NCBI GenBank assembly: GCA_964528055.1
Contig: CAZGQM010000006.1
Location: 124,001 to 188,000 of the forward strand
DNA from: Geoanaerobacter sp964528055
Lineage (GTDB): Bacteria; Desulfobacterota; Desulfuromonadia; Geobacterales; DSM-12255
Length of the DNA stretch: 64,000 nt
Reading direction: 5' to 3'
The position numbers and the translations under genes are program-made. Shown piece by piece: positions 1-9,637 of this stretch; the stretch's first letter is position 1, and every line of letters begins with the position of its first letter. The notes under the pieces are model-generated. The model was given only the letters and a program-made list of their open reading frames with translations, had not been told where the DNA came from and searched no databases.

Positions 1-1019
1 GTATTGAGAAAGAGGAAAAACTCGGCAATGAATATTGCAGTCATGCAGGAGGTCAAGCCGGGGGCGAGTATGGCCCAGACGGCAAAGGGGGTGCCAAGCA
101 GGAACCCCCAGCCAGAGATGAGCAGATACCCCTTACCGCTCTTTTTTTGCCAGCGGTCGCCGAACCAGCCGCCTGTCAGCGTACCCAATATTCCGGCCAG
201 CACCGTGGTCGCACCGAACAGCGTATTTCCTCTTGCCACATCAAGCGAATGGAAGCGGTGCAGGAACGAGGGTATCCACTGCGCAAGCCCCCCCATGGCA
301 AAGGTCATTGCCGCCATTGCGAGGGTATTGCAAACAAACGAGCGGTTGCTGAACAACTCTGCATATCCTGCGATCGCACGTTGCCCATCTACTTTGTGGA
401 GAGAATGGCCAAAACCCGGATAAACGGCATCATCGCCTCCGCGAGGAGGAGTTCGCAACTGTGCAACGGGTATGGCCAAGAGCAGACCCGGAAGACCGAC
501 CAGCAGAAAAGCGGCATGCCAGCCGTATTTCTGTCCCAGTACCCCCCCAAGGAGATACCCCAGCGCACTGCCAACCGGAATCGCGACATAGAACCACGAG
601 AGAATACGGCCACGGCGCTCCTTTGGAAAGAAATCGGCTATGAGCCCGGGCGATACCGTGCCAAAACTCGCCTCACCGATCCCCACGGTTGCACGGGCGG
701 CCAGGAGGGTCCGGTAACCCGGGGCAAAGCCGGCCAGCACCGTGGCCAGACTCCATACAAGGAGTCCTCCTGAAGCAAGTCTGGTCCTGCTCCAGTGGTC
801 GCCGAGCCACCCGAATAGTGGCGCTACGAGCATGTAGCTGAGCATGAAGGCGCTCCCAAGAATTCCAAGCGCCGTATCGGAGAGATTCAGATCAATCTTG
901 ATCAGGGGGAATACCGCGAAGAGCACCTGCCGGTCGATGTAGTTAAGCAGGTTCACCGCCAGAAGGAGCCCAAGGGCGTAACGGCGATAAGAGATCGAAA
1001 TATGGGAGTTGTTGTTCAC
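1..1019 (-). CDS. MFS transporter, 3' end cut by window
   Basis: Major facilitator superfamily permease running off the left edge; 339 codons are visible. It begins at a GTG (1017-1019). Visible landmarks are a first membrane helix ending LNYIDRQVLFAVFPLI (about residue 20-40), the MFS motif A loop GWLGDHWSRTRLASGG (about 70), GIGEASFGTVSPGLIADFFPKE (about 115) and a second motif A copy GGWFGDRWQKKSGKGYL in the C-terminal half. NYIDRQ plus GIGEA is typical of Spinster-like/sugar-phosphate-like MFS carriers. Substrate cannot be read from sequence. It is transcribed divergently from the biotin operon, so a biotin-related role is possible but not supported by anything specific. Confidence 0.85.
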   Translation of the reverse strand, partial: MNNNSHISISYRRYALGLLLAVNLLNYIDRQVLFAVFPLIKIDLNLSDTALGILGSAFMLSYMLVAPLFGWLGDHWSRTRLASGGLLVWSLATVLAGFAPGYRTLLAARATVGIGEASFGTVSPGLIADFFPKERRGRILSWFYVAIPVGSALGYLLGGVLGQKYGWHAAFLLVGLPGLLLAIPVAQLRTPPRGGDDAVYPGFGHSLHKVDGQRAIAGYAELFSNRSFVCNTLAMAAMTFAMGGLAQWIPSFLHRFHSLDVARGNTLFGATTVLAGILGTLTGGWFGDRWQKKSGKGYLLISGWGFLLGTPFAVWAILAPGLTSCMTAIFIAEFFLFLN

Positions 1020-1386
1020 GGGTTCACCACCGACTGAAACCTTATTTCCATGAAATCTGCAGTTTCTCGAGGGAATCAACAGAGGATTCCCTGAAGGTTA
1101 CCGCTGTCCCTCCCTGTTTTGGGAAGCTCTCAACCTGAGGGAGTTGAATTATACTCTTCGTAGAAACACTCAATCAGAGTTCGGTGGCGCCACTATAGCT
1201 AATCTTTGCTTGAAGCACAACATTTCGACAAACTCATCAAAAGCATTATCTTGGCATAACAGATTAGTCCGATAGGAGAGTGATTGGAGAGCTATTAGCG
1301 GGAATTATCCGATATGTCTCCATCAGCCCGACTCTACAGATCATCACCCTTGATTTCAAAACAGATATGCCCTGCATGAGCCAACC

Positions 1387-1418
1387 TGGTAAACCATATC
1401 CACAAAACAGGTTGACAA
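1387..1418 (+). promoter_or_regulatory. BirA operator of the biotin operon
   Basis: TGGTAAACC (1387-1395), 14 bases, GGTTGACAA (1410-1418). This matches the known bacterial BirA site TTGTAAACC-N14/15-GGTTTACAA with one mismatch per half. The right half contains the TTGACA -35 box of bioB, so bound BirA-biotinyl-AMP would block RNA polymerase. The birA gene at 35773-36762 encodes the N-terminal winged helix needed for such repression. Confidence 0.8.
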
Positions 1419-1441
1419 GAAAAACCGTGCCGTGCTAGATG
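1412..1441 (+). promoter_or_regulatory. bioBDA sigma70-type promoter
   Basis: -35 TTGACA at 1412-1417, then 18 bases, then a weak -10 TAGATG at 1436-1441 (CTAGAT one base earlier gives 17). The predicted transcript start is at about 1448, directly at the bioB ATG (1449), so the message may be leaderless. Confidence 0.6.
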
Positions 1442-1448
1442 AACAGCC

Positions 1449-2441
1449 ATGCGAAACGACCTTTCAGAGATAACCAAACGGATCATTGACGGCGGATCCA
1501 TCACCCAGTCTGAGGCTCTTGATCTGGCAGAACTGCAGGGTACGGAGCTGTTTGAGTTGTTCCTTGCCGCCTCCCGCGTCAGGGACCATTTCATCGGTAC
1601 GACTGTCCACCTCTGCTCCATAATCAACGCAAAATCAGGTCGGTGCCCGGAAAACTGCTCCTTTTGCGCCCAATCGGCTCACCACACAACCAATGCCCCG
1701 GTCTTTCCGCTGGTTGACGAGGAGAGCATGGTTTCAGCTGCCGTACGCGCTGCCGAAGAAGGCTCGCGCTGCTTTGGCATCATCACCAGCGGCACCGGCA
1801 TAAAAGCGGGTGAAGAGCTGGAGCGGATTCTTCGCGCACTCCGTCGGATCAGCACCGAGACCGGCATCACCCCTGCCTGTTCCCTGGGGATCATCGACCT
1901 TCCCACTGCACGTATTCTCAAAGAAGCAGGCGCCGGAACCTACCACCACAACCTGGAGACTGCACGCAGCTTCTTTCCGCAGGTCTGCACCACTCACGAC
2001 TACGATGAGGACATTGCTACGGTGCGTGTTGCCAAGGAGGCTGGACTCAAGGTCTGCTGCGGCGGGATACTGGGACTGGGCGAGAGTGTTTCCCAGCGGA
2101 TTGAACTGGCATTCACCCTGCAAGGGCTGGATGTGGATTCAGTCCCTCTCAATTTCCTCAACCCCATCCAGGGAACCAGGCTCGAAGGTGCCTCGAATAT
2201 AACGCCCATGGAGTGCCTGAAGGCTATCGCCCTCTTCCGCCTGATCCTTCCTGACCGGCAGATTCCGGTCTGCGGTGGTCGGGAACATAATCTTCGCGAT
2301 CTGCAGTCATGGATATTCTTCGCCGGCGCCAGCGGTACCATGATCGGGAACTACCTAACCACCGCCGGTCGACAGCCTGAACAGGACTGGCAGATGCTGA
2401 AGGATCTGGAGCTGGGGATGGAAGAGTGCCATGTCAGCTAA
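1449..2441 (+). CDS. bioB: Biotin synthase
   Basis: Radical SAM enzyme inserting sulfur into dethiobiotin, the last step of biotin synthesis. The 330-residue length is normal. The SAM/4Fe-4S motif is C66-PEN-C70-SF-C73 followed by AQSAHH; the downstream Cys and Arg residues expected to bind the 2Fe-2S cluster are in regions TSGTGIKAG, YHHNLETARSFF and CCGGILGLGES. The ATG is the first start after an in-frame TGA at 1440-1442 and has no evident Shine-Dalgarno sequence, in line with a leaderless transcript. First gene of bioB-bioD-bioA; its end overlaps bioD by 11 bases. Confidence 0.95.
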   Translation: MRNDLSEITKRIIDGGSITQSEALDLAELQGTELFELFLAASRVRDHFIGTTVHLCSIINAKSGRCPENCSFCAQSAHHTTNAPVFPLVDEESMVSAAVRAAEEGSRCFGIITSGTGIKAGEELERILRALRRISTETGITPACSLGIIDLPTARILKEAGAGTYHHNLETARSFFPQVCTTHDYDEDIATVRVAKEAGLKVCCGGILGLGESVSQRIELAFTLQGLDVDSVPLNFLNPIQGTRLEGASNITPMECLKAIALFRLILPDRQIPVCGGREHNLRDLQSWIFFAGASGTMIGNYLTTAGRQPEQDWQMLKDLELGMEECHVS

Positions 2442-3156
2442 AGGCATTTTTGTCACCGGCACAGACACCGGCGTCGGGAAAACGGTTGTAGCTGCGGTCC
2501 TGGCCCGCTTGTTAAAGAGTCGCGGGGTTACTGTCGGCATCATGAAACCTGTCACCAGCGGCTGTTCCGTGCTGGACGGCAGACTGGTTTCCGATGATGC
2601 GGATCTGCTGGCATGGGGAGCAGGCCTCACTGAAGTCGAGCCGGACAACGCCCCCTATCTTCTCCGTGCACCTCTGGCCCCATCAGAGGCAGCTTCACGT
2701 GAAGGTGTCAGGATCGACTTTGGAAAGATTCTTGATGCATATCAACGGCTGTCCGAACGTCATGATTTCGTGATAGTCGAGGGTGCAGGGGGGCTGATGG
2801 TCCCGCTGGCAGGAGGAATGCTGATAGCCGACCTTATAATCGCTCTCAGACTCCCGTCCCTGGTGGTGACCAGACCAAACTTAGGGACCATCAACCATAC
2901 GCTGCTGACTACCTTCGCAGCAAAGCAGATGGGGATTCAGCTCTCCGGGGTGATCATCAACAACTATCCTGAAGAGCCGGACGATGTGGAGTCCTATGCC
3001 CCTCACCTTCTCGGCTCGCTGGCCGGTGCGCCTATTCTCGGCGTATTCCCGAAAATCGAACAACCGGATATCCATACCCTTGTGGAGATGCTGACAGAGA
3101 GGGTGGCAGCGCACCCGCTCACACATTTTCTGCTCAAGGAGCTTGGCCTTGCCTGA
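2431..3156 (+). CDS. bioD: Dethiobiotin synthetase
   Basis: ATP-dependent carboxylase forming the ureido ring of dethiobiotin from 7,8-diaminopelargonate (KAPA aminotransferase product) and CO2. 241 residues. The P-loop GTDTGVGKT is at residues 10-18; further family motifs are KPVTSG (about 40) and VEGAGGLMVPL (about 118-128). The start lies 11 bases inside the end of bioB with GGAAGAGTG before it, so translation is probably coupled. Confidence 0.95.
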   Translation: MSAKGIFVTGTDTGVGKTVVAAVLARLLKSRGVTVGIMKPVTSGCSVLDGRLVSDDADLLAWGAGLTEVEPDNAPYLLRAPLAPSEAASREGVRIDFGKILDAYQRLSERHDFVIVEGAGGLMVPLAGGMLIADLIIALRLPSLVVTRPNLGTINHTLLTTFAAKQMGIQLSGVIINNYPEEPDDVESYAPHLLGSLAGAPILGVFPKIEQPDIHTLVEMLTERVAAHPLTHFLLKELGLA

Positions 3157-4510
3157 GACAATCGACACGAAAACCCTGCAGGAGTTCGACAGGAACCACG
3201 TCTGGCACCCATTTACCCAGATGAGCGAGTGGGAGAGATCCGAACCGGTGGTTATTGTCCGTGGCGAGGGGTGCTGGCTTATAGACAGTGAAGGCAACCG
3301 CTATCTGGATGGCGTCGGCTCGATCTGGACCAATGTCCACGGCCATGCCGTGCCGGAGATAAATGAGGCAATAAGGGTGCAGCTGGAGCGGATAGAGCAC
3401 TCTACTCTGCTCGGACTTACCAATGACCGTGCCGCGCTGCTGGCAAGACGGCTGGTGGAGATCGCCCCGGAAGGTCTCACCAAGGTCTTTTATTCTGACA
3501 ACGGCTCCACTGCCGTGGAGATCGGTATCAAGATGGCCTTCCAGTACTGGCAGCAGAAGGGGAGAGCCCAAAAGCAGCGGTTCATCTCGTTCAAGAACGC
3601 CTATCACGGCGATACGCTTGGGGCTGTCAGCGTGGGTGGAATAGATATCTTCCACGAGATCTTCAGACCGCTCCTCTTCAGAACCATCCAGGCCCCCTCC
3701 CCCTACTGCTTCCGCTGTGAACTCAGCAGAGAGCATGATCAGACCCGCTGCAACCGGGAGTGCCTGCAGGAACTTGAACAGCTGATGGCCGCTCATGCAG
3801 AGAAACTTGCCGGTCTGGTAATCGAACCGATGGTGCAGGGAGCCGGCGGGATGATAGTCCAGCCACCCGGTTACCTTAAAAAAATACGCGAACTCTGCGA
3901 CCGGTACGGAGTCCTCATGATCGCCGACGAGGTGGCGGTCGGCTTCGGCAGGACCGGCACCATGTTTGCCTGCCAGCAGGAAGGGGTAACACCGGACATC
4001 ATGGCCCTCTCAAAGGGGATCACCGGCGGCTATCTGCCGCTGGCCGCGACCATGGCAACAGAGGAGGTGTATAACGCCTTTCTTGGGGAATACCGGGAGC
4101 TTAAGACTTTTTTTCACGGCCACACCTTCACCGGAAACCCGATCTGCTGCGCCGCTGCACTAGCAAGCCTTGCGCTGTTCGAAAGCAACCGCCTCCTTGA
4201 CTCATTGCCAAACAAAATCGACTACCTTTCCACGAGACTTCAAGCAATGCTCGAACTTGAACATGTGGGAAATGTCCGTCAGTCAGGAATGATAGGCGGG
4301 ATTGAACTCGTAAGCGACAGGGCTACGGGAGAGCCTTATGCGTGGGAAGAGCGTATCGGAGTAAAGGTCTGCATTGAGGCAATGAGCCGCGGCCTCTTCC
4401 TGAGACCGCTCGGCAACGTCATAGTTATCTTCCCGCCTCTGGTTATATCTTTGGAAGAGCTTGCTATCCTGATGGACGGCATTGAGGCATCAATCAAAGC
4501 AATCTGCTGA
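3149..4510 (+). CDS. bioA: Adenosylmethionine-8-amino-7-oxononanoate aminotransferase
   Basis: PLP-dependent transaminase converting KAPA to diaminopelargonate. I choose the TTG at 3149 because AAGGAG (3136-3141) stands 7 bases upstream; an in-frame TTG at 3143 is only one base from it. Either start overlaps the end of bioD. The product is about 453 residues. W-H-P-FTQM near the N-terminus, YHGDTLGA and IADEVAVGFGRTGTMFA are class III aminotransferase motifs; the PLP lysine is in ALSKGITGG (about residue 289). A C-X2-C-X10-C-X3-C patch (about 187-205) occurs in a subset of BioA proteins. Last gene before a strong hairpin. Confidence 0.93.
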   Translation: MPETIDTKTLQEFDRNHVWHPFTQMSEWERSEPVVIVRGEGCWLIDSEGNRYLDGVGSIWTNVHGHAVPEINEAIRVQLERIEHSTLLGLTNDRAALLARRLVEIAPEGLTKVFYSDNGSTAVEIGIKMAFQYWQQKGRAQKQRFISFKNAYHGDTLGAVSVGGIDIFHEIFRPLLFRTIQAPSPYCFRCELSREHDQTRCNRECLQELEQLMAAHAEKLAGLVIEPMVQGAGGMIVQPPGYLKKIRELCDRYGVLMIADEVAVGFGRTGTMFACQQEGVTPDIMALSKGITGGYLPLAATMATEEVYNAFLGEYRELKTFFHGHTFTGNPICCAAALASLALFESNRLLDSLPNKIDYLSTRLQAMLELEHVGNVRQSGMIGGIELVSDRATGEPYAWEERIGVKVCIEAMSRGLFLRPLGNVIVIFPPLVISLEELAILMDGIEASIKAIC

Positions 4511-4529
4511 AAGAATATGTTTCATCTCC

Positions 4530-4572
4530 AGAAGACAAAGGCCGCTCCATAATGGGGCGGCCTTTGTCTTCT
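4530..4572. terminator. Bidirectional hairpin between convergent genes
   Basis: Perfect 16-base inverted repeat (arms 4530-4545 and 4557-4572, 11-base loop) between the end of bioA (plus) and the large minus-strand gene ending at 4589. No long T tract follows on either side, but position and stability argue for termination of both transcripts. Confidence 0.75.
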
Positions 4573-4588
4573 GATATATGAGCAGTGA

Positions 4589-7500
4589 TTACATGATCAC
4601 GAGCCCATCAACGATCAGGGTTCCGCAACTGACTGTCAAGACCCCATACACGTAAGTTTCACCGGTTCTTGAAGAGAAGTCTGAAGTGTAGCCTCCGACA
4701 AGGGATAGTATCTTACCGCAGCTGTTCAGATTCAGATCCTCCACAAAATTGACTTGCTGAAGCAGTGCTCTCCCCTGAGTCTGCGGGAAGCCCTGGAATG
4801 CGGCAAGTGATGCGCTGATAGCGCTGTAGTAACTGTCTGCCTGGCCAGTGACCGCCAGTTTTACTGCCTGAGACACCGGCGGCACATCAACAGTCCATGT
4901 GAAACTTGCTGGTATGGGCGAGATGTTTCCTGCCAGATCAACTGCTTTCACCTGGAGTGTATGTTCCTTGTTTGCAAGGCCGCTGAAGGTAACGGGCGAG
5001 GGGCAATTACTCCAGACACCGCCATTAAGGCTGCACAGGAAGGTACTGCCAGCCTCGTTCGACGTGAATTCGAAGGTTGCACGTATAGAATTTGAAGGGT
5101 TCGGCGGCTGTGAGGTGATCTGGGCCTCTGGTGGTGTACTATCGACCGTCCAACTGTATGAGGTTGAACTTGTGTTGCCCGCGGCATCTGACGCCTGAAC
5201 CGTGAACGTATGTAGCACCTCAGCCAATCCCGAATAACTGACAGGACTTGTGCAGGGAGATACAGGTTCCGCATCAAGTGTACATTGGAACGTAGCGCCT
5301 GGTTCAGAGCTGAATGCAAAGGTTGCAGCTCCGCTGTTGGTTGGATTTGCAGGATAAGAACCTAATATCGGGGTCGGCGGAGGGGTAAGATCGACAACCC
5401 AGCTGTAGGAAATCGGCATGGATTCAACATTTCCCATAAGGTCTGTCGCACTAACAGAGAAAATATGGGTGCCTTCCGTTAGCTGCGAAAAATTGAATGG
5501 ACTGGTACAAGACGGGTACGAATATCCGTCCAATGTGCAGACGAAAGATGCAACTGCCTCGTTTGCCGAGAAGGTAATACTACCAGACTGAAGTTGAGTT
5601 GAACTTGCCGGCTTGCCAGTAATTGAACTGACCGGTGCAACAGTATCAATACTCCAGGTGAAACTTGCAGGTGTCTGATCTGAATTTCCAGCCAGGTCTA
5701 TGGAGCGTACAGCAAAAACATGAGTTCCATTTGCTATACCTTCAAGGGTATGAGGGGATGAGCAGGTTGTCCACGGACCGTTGTCGAACGCGCATTTAAA
5801 GATCGACCCTGCTTCGGAGCTACTGAAGGTAAAGTTGGCAGTGGTCAGATTTGTCAACAGATCCGGTTTGGTAGTGATCGAGGTATCCGGAGCAATTGTG
5901 TCAACTGTCCATGAATATGAAGCTGCAACCCCCCGATTTCCGACCGAATCTTCTGCTGTAACGCTAAAGATATAATTGGCATCAGCCAGCGCTGTAAATG
6001 TGAATGGACTCGTACAGGCAGTTTCAATAACGCCGTCGATCTTACAGGTAAATGTTGACGGTTTGCTGGCCGTGAACTCGAAAAAGCCATTCCTCTGGTT
6101 GTAATGTTCTGTCGGCATGGCAGTTATCGTTGTGACCGGCAGGGTTGAGTTCAGTTCAATGCTATCCTGGTAAATGACGGAGACGTTTCCAGCATCATCC
6201 ATGAACTGAACGTATACTGTTTTAATCCCATCTCCTCCCAGAGGAGTTAGGAGCCATCCCACCGATGAAGAGAAGATCTGCCAATTGCCCCACGCTATAC
6301 TGTCATTACTGAAACGCATACCCGTAACAGACCCGTTGACATTCGGGTCAAATGCGCTGAGACCTAACGTTACGTTAGCCGATGTAGTTACCGTTTTACC
6401 ATTATTTATTGTAATGCTACCGACTGGCGGTGGATCATAGGCTATCCCTGAAAGAGGTATGACCTTTACCGGTGTTGACGTGGCATCTGAAGATACGGCA
6501 AAAGATGCCGATTTGCTCCCCGCAATTGTCGGATTGAAGGTTACCATGATGCTGCAGTTTGCCCCGGACAGCAGTAGTGGTGAGTAGGATGGACATGTAC
6601 CAAGGGTAATGCTGAAGTCGGCTTTATCAGGGCCATCGATAGCAAGATCCGATACTCTCAGGTCAAGGATCCCTGAGTTGATGATTGTAATGGTCTGTGG
6701 ACCCGAAGTCCCCGATATAGCCACGTTACCAAAAGCGACTGATGTCGGAGTCACCGTAATCTCAGGCTCCGTTACGACGAGGCGGGCAATGCCGGATCCG
6801 TTGGTACCTGCAAGTAACTGGGTATCGCTTGCATACGCTGGGGAAACGGCCAACGCCGAAATATCGTGCGTCGTGAGACCATTGTTGAATGATACCCATT
6901 GAGAACCTGCAGTAGTCGACCGGAAAATGCCGCCACCTGATGTTGCGGCAAACATAGTGCGGCTTGAACTGAAACCTGGCGTCAAGGCGATTGCCTGTAC
7001 ATCAAGGTTGTCGAGACCGTTATTTGCCGAATTCCATGTAGCACCGCCGTTGGTGCTGAAGATGATCCCGTCGCCGTGAGTGCCGGCGTATACAGTCCTG
7101 TCGTTACCATATGACGGGGAAACAGCTACTGAATGAACAATCCCGCCACCCCCGGCAACCTTGCCCAGACTCATTGATTGCCACGATGTTCCATTGAACA
7201 GATAAACACCTGCATCAGTGGCTGCAAATAAGCCATCTGTCGACAACGAGATCGCATATAACGCCCGACCTTCCAGCCCTAAGCCGATGGACTCCCAGGT
7301 ATTGCCTGCATCTACGGAGCGATAGACAACTGCAGAAGGTGAGGAGATGTACACTGTTCTGTCTGCAATAAACGAAGGGGAGAGTGCAATTGAATTGATA
7401 GAATCCCCAGATATGACCAATGACCAGTTCACTCCGCCATCCATGGAGCGATATGCCCCGCCGTTACTTCCGACAAAAATGGTCTTATCCGAGGCAAAAG

Positions 7501-9340
7501 CCGGTGAAAGTGCAACTGCCTTTATATCGACCGCTTCAATCCCGTCAATAATGTTGCTCCAGGTTAAACCGTGGTCAATGGATCGGTAGATGCCGCCAAA
7601 GGCTGCTGCAAAGGAAGTATGATCCGTTGCATACTCTGGAGAATAGGCTATAGCAGAGATTTTTGCCGCTGAGAGTCCGTTATTACTGGCAAACCAAAGC
7701 CCTCCCCTGTCATTGGAAACCAATACACCGCTCCCCTGCCCTCCCGCATAAAGGGTCTGATCCGTAGAGTACACTGGTGAAATCGCCAAAGCTGAAATAA
7801 CATGACTTCCGAGATTAACTGCCTGCGTAAACGTCCAATTACTGCCTCCGTTGGTGGATCGATAGATTCCGTACCCTGTTCCGGCAAAGAGTGTAAAGTC
7901 GGAAGCATAGCCAGGTGAAATGGCAATGGAATTCACTGGCAGGGTACTCTGTAACGGAGAAATCTTATACCACCCTGAAAATTCATCATAGAGGTAGATG
8001 CCACCTGATGCTGTACCTACAAATATTTTGTTGTCTGAGATGAAATTTGGCGAGATTGCAAGAGCAGATATGTCGCTACCTTGAAGACCGTAACTGTACC
8101 AGTTACTCCCCCTGTTAAAGGTGACGAATAAACCGTCGGCTGTTGCTGCGAGCAGCATGTTGCTGGATGCAAATGTTGGAGATACGGCAATGGTGCGAAT
8201 GTTCCTGTTGGTAAGCCCTGTTGACAGGTTTGTCCATGTAGCCCCGGAGTCTGAAGAACCGAAGACACCGTTCGTGGAACCGGCAAAAATAGTGAGATCG
8301 GTGGAATACGACGGAGAAAAGGCAACACTGGTCAGTTCCACACCGTCAAGGTCTGTTCCGACCTTTGACCAGCTGGTACCATTGTTACTACTCTTGAAAA
8401 GCCCGGCTGCAGTGACAGCCAGAAGTGTCGTATCACTGGGATACGCAGGTGAAAGAGCCAGAGCCAAGATTTTAAGTGACCCAAGGCCTGAATTTACAGC
8501 TGTCCAGCTGGCTCCCCGGTCTATGGAGCGGAAAACCCCTCCAGAAGTACCGGCAAAGACCAAATTGTCAGTTGGGAAGTTTGGCGAAATCACAAGAGCG
8601 GAAACATTTCCGCCATCTGGCCCTGCAGCATTCCACATGTAATTATAAAGCGATGTATCCCTCGTAAACGTGGCTGTTACGCTTCTTGCGCTCTTTAAGG
8701 TTACTGAGCAAACCGAGTTTACGACACTATCGCATCCGCTCCAACCTGCAAGCAGTGAACCTGAAGAAGCTGAAGGTGCAAGTGTCAGGGTAGTACCACT
8801 TGCATAGACAGCCCCGCAAGTTCCAGCACTACAAGCTATATCGGTCCCTGGAGATGAATGTACCATACCGGAGCCATTCCCAAGAACCGTAAGACTCAGA
8901 GCGTAATTTTGCATGACGCCGGTTCCATCAAGCAAAGAACTTTGCAGGTTGTTACCTGGATCGAAACGTACATCCAACGAAGCGTTCATTGTGCCTGCGT
9001 GTGACGGTGAAAATGAGGCCTCTACCGTACAACTGCTTCCAGCAGCCAGAGTTGGGGTAAGATTTGGACAGCTCAGAGGCACTACAGTGAACTGTGTGGC
9101 GTCTGCTCCGTTTACTGCGTTGACTGATATGGACGTTACAGATACCGAAGAGCCGGAACTGTTTGATATGGTAAAAATCTGGCGAGAAGTTGTAATATTC
9201 GCAAATACAGGCCCAAAATCGTAAGAAGCAGGAGAGATTGAGATTGCAGCGGATGAAAGGTCAGGCCAGACTGCCATTGTTACAAGCATGAGGCCGGTAA
9301 TAGCTGTCAACAAAAATGAACGACCACGACTAATAGTCAT
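4589..9340 (-). CDS. Giant secreted protein: BNR/sortilin-like propeller, choice-of-anchor D and Cys-paired Ig-like repeats
   Basis: 1583 residues. GGAGGG precedes the ATG. Order: signal peptide (about 1-32, hydrophobic, ending SSAA); an ASPM/SPD-2/Hydin-like (choice-of-anchor D) domain about 33-145; a short TVLGNGSGMVHSSPG domain; about fourteen 50-residue units of the form AISPxYxxDxTLFAGTxxGVxRSxxxGxxW (about 240-880), as in Asp-box/Vps10-like beta-propellers; a second choice-of-anchor D domain (about 885-985); about six Ig-like repeats each carrying a Cys pair and ending AxDxxGN (about 1080-1490); then a small C-terminal domain with two cysteines. No LPXTG or other anchor was seen. Likely secreted and extended; ligand unknown. 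Alone in its transcript. Confidence 0.8.
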   Translation of the reverse strand: MTISRGRSFLLTAITGLMLVTMAVWPDLSSAAISISPASYDFGPVFANITTSRQIFTISNSSGSSVSVTSISVNAVNGADATQFTVVPLSCPNLTPTLAAGSSCTVEASFSPSHAGTMNASLDVRFDPGNNLQSSLLDGTGVMQNYALSLTVLGNGSGMVHSSPGTDIACSAGTCGAVYASGTTLTLAPSASSGSLLAGWSGCDSVVNSVCSVTLKSARSVTATFTRDTSLYNYMWNAAGPDGGNVSALVISPNFPTDNLVFAGTSGGVFRSIDRGASWTAVNSGLGSLKILALALSPAYPSDTTLLAVTAAGLFKSSNNGTSWSKVGTDLDGVELTSVAFSPSYSTDLTIFAGSTNGVFGSSDSGATWTNLSTGLTNRNIRTIAVSPTFASSNMLLAATADGLFVTFNRGSNWYSYGLQGSDISALAISPNFISDNKIFVGTASGGIYLYDEFSGWYKISPLQSTLPVNSIAISPGYASDFTLFAGTGYGIYRSTNGGSNWTFTQAVNLGSHVISALAISPVYSTDQTLYAGGQGSGVLVSNDRGGLWFASNNGLSAAKISAIAYSPEYATDHTSFAAAFGGIYRSIDHGLTWSNIIDGIEAVDIKAVALSPAFASDKTIFVGSNGGAYRSMDGGVNWSLVISGDSINSIALSPSFIADRTVYISSPSAVVYRSVDAGNTWESIGLGLEGRALYAISLSTDGLFAATDAGVYLFNGTSWQSMSLGKVAGGGGIVHSVAVSPSYGNDRTVYAGTHGDGIIFSTNGGATWNSANNGLDNLDVQAIALTPGFSSSRTMFAATSGGGIFRSTTAGSQWVSFNNGLTTHDISALAVSPAYASDTQLLAGTNGSGIARLVVTEPEITVTPTSVAFGNVAISGTSGPQTITIINSGILDLRVSDLAIDGPDKADFSITLGTCPSYSPLLLSGANCSIMVTFNPTIAGSKSASFAVSSDATSTPVKVIPLSGIAYDPPPVGSITINNGKTVTTSANVTLGLSAFDPNVNGSVTGMRFSNDSIAWGNWQIFSSSVGWLLTPLGGDGIKTVYVQFMDDAGNVSVIYQDSIELNSTLPVTTITAMPTEHYNQRNGFFEFTASKPSTFTCKIDGVIETACTSPFTFTALADANYIFSVTAEDSVGNRGVAASYSWTVDTIAPDTSITTKPDLLTNLTTANFTFSSSEAGSIFKCAFDNGPWTTCSSPHTLEGIANGTHVFAVRSIDLAGNSDQTPASFTWSIDTVAPVSSITGKPASSTQLQSGSITFSANEAVASFVCTLDGYSYPSCTSPFNFSQLTEGTHIFSVSATDLMGNVESMPISYSWVVDLTPPPTPILGSYPANPTNSGAATFAFSSEPGATFQCTLDAEPVSPCTSPVSYSGLAEVLHTFTVQASDAAGNTSSTSYSWTVDSTPPEAQITSQPPNPSNSIRATFEFTSNEAGSTFLCSLNGGVWSNCPSPVTFSGLANKEHTLQVKAVDLAGNISPIPASFTWTVDVPPVSQAVKLAVTGQADSYYSAISASLAAFQGFPQTQGRALLQQVNFVEDLNLNSCGKILSLVGGYTSDFSSRTGETYVYGVLTVSCGTLIVDGLVIM

Positions 9341-9389
9341 ATACCCTCCAAATTTCGTGAAATCACGGAAAAAAAATTGACACTACAAA

Positions 9390-9417
9390 TGAGTATCATA
9401 TCGCTAGACCCTGTCAA
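9390..9417 (-). promoter_or_regulatory. Possible promoter of the giant secreted protein gene
   Basis: Read on the minus strand: TTGACA (9412-9417), 16 bases, TACTCA (9390-9395), about 50 bases before the ATG at 9340. The -10 is weak. Confidence 0.35.
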
Positions 9418-9637
9418 CTCAGGGAAATAGACAAACAGAGCCCAATGGATATTATTACCCGCTCATTACATTGCAATTTGCACGCCTTTATTGGTGTACA
9501 TTAATTTATGCAGTAGCCACTAAAGACGCAGCAGTATAATTATTTTTATGATGTTTTATCCATTTGATATTGAACTACCCTCAGAGAATCAGTTAAACAT
9601 ACAGCGTATAGCTTCATCAGTTAATCGATGATTTAGC

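Larger units (their letters stand above)
1020..1448. other. Divergent intergenic region between MFS gene and bioB
   Basis: About 430 bases without a gene. The right end holds the bio promoter and a BirA-type operator (listed separately). A short inverted repeat lies near the MFS start (GGGAATC / GATTCCC around 1072-1091). The rest shows no recognisable coding or RNA feature. Confidence 0.6.

Noticed and set aside
147..773. 208-codon plus-strand open frame
   Set aside because: It is the antisense shadow of the MFS transporter, whose minus-strand translation has clear helices and motifs.
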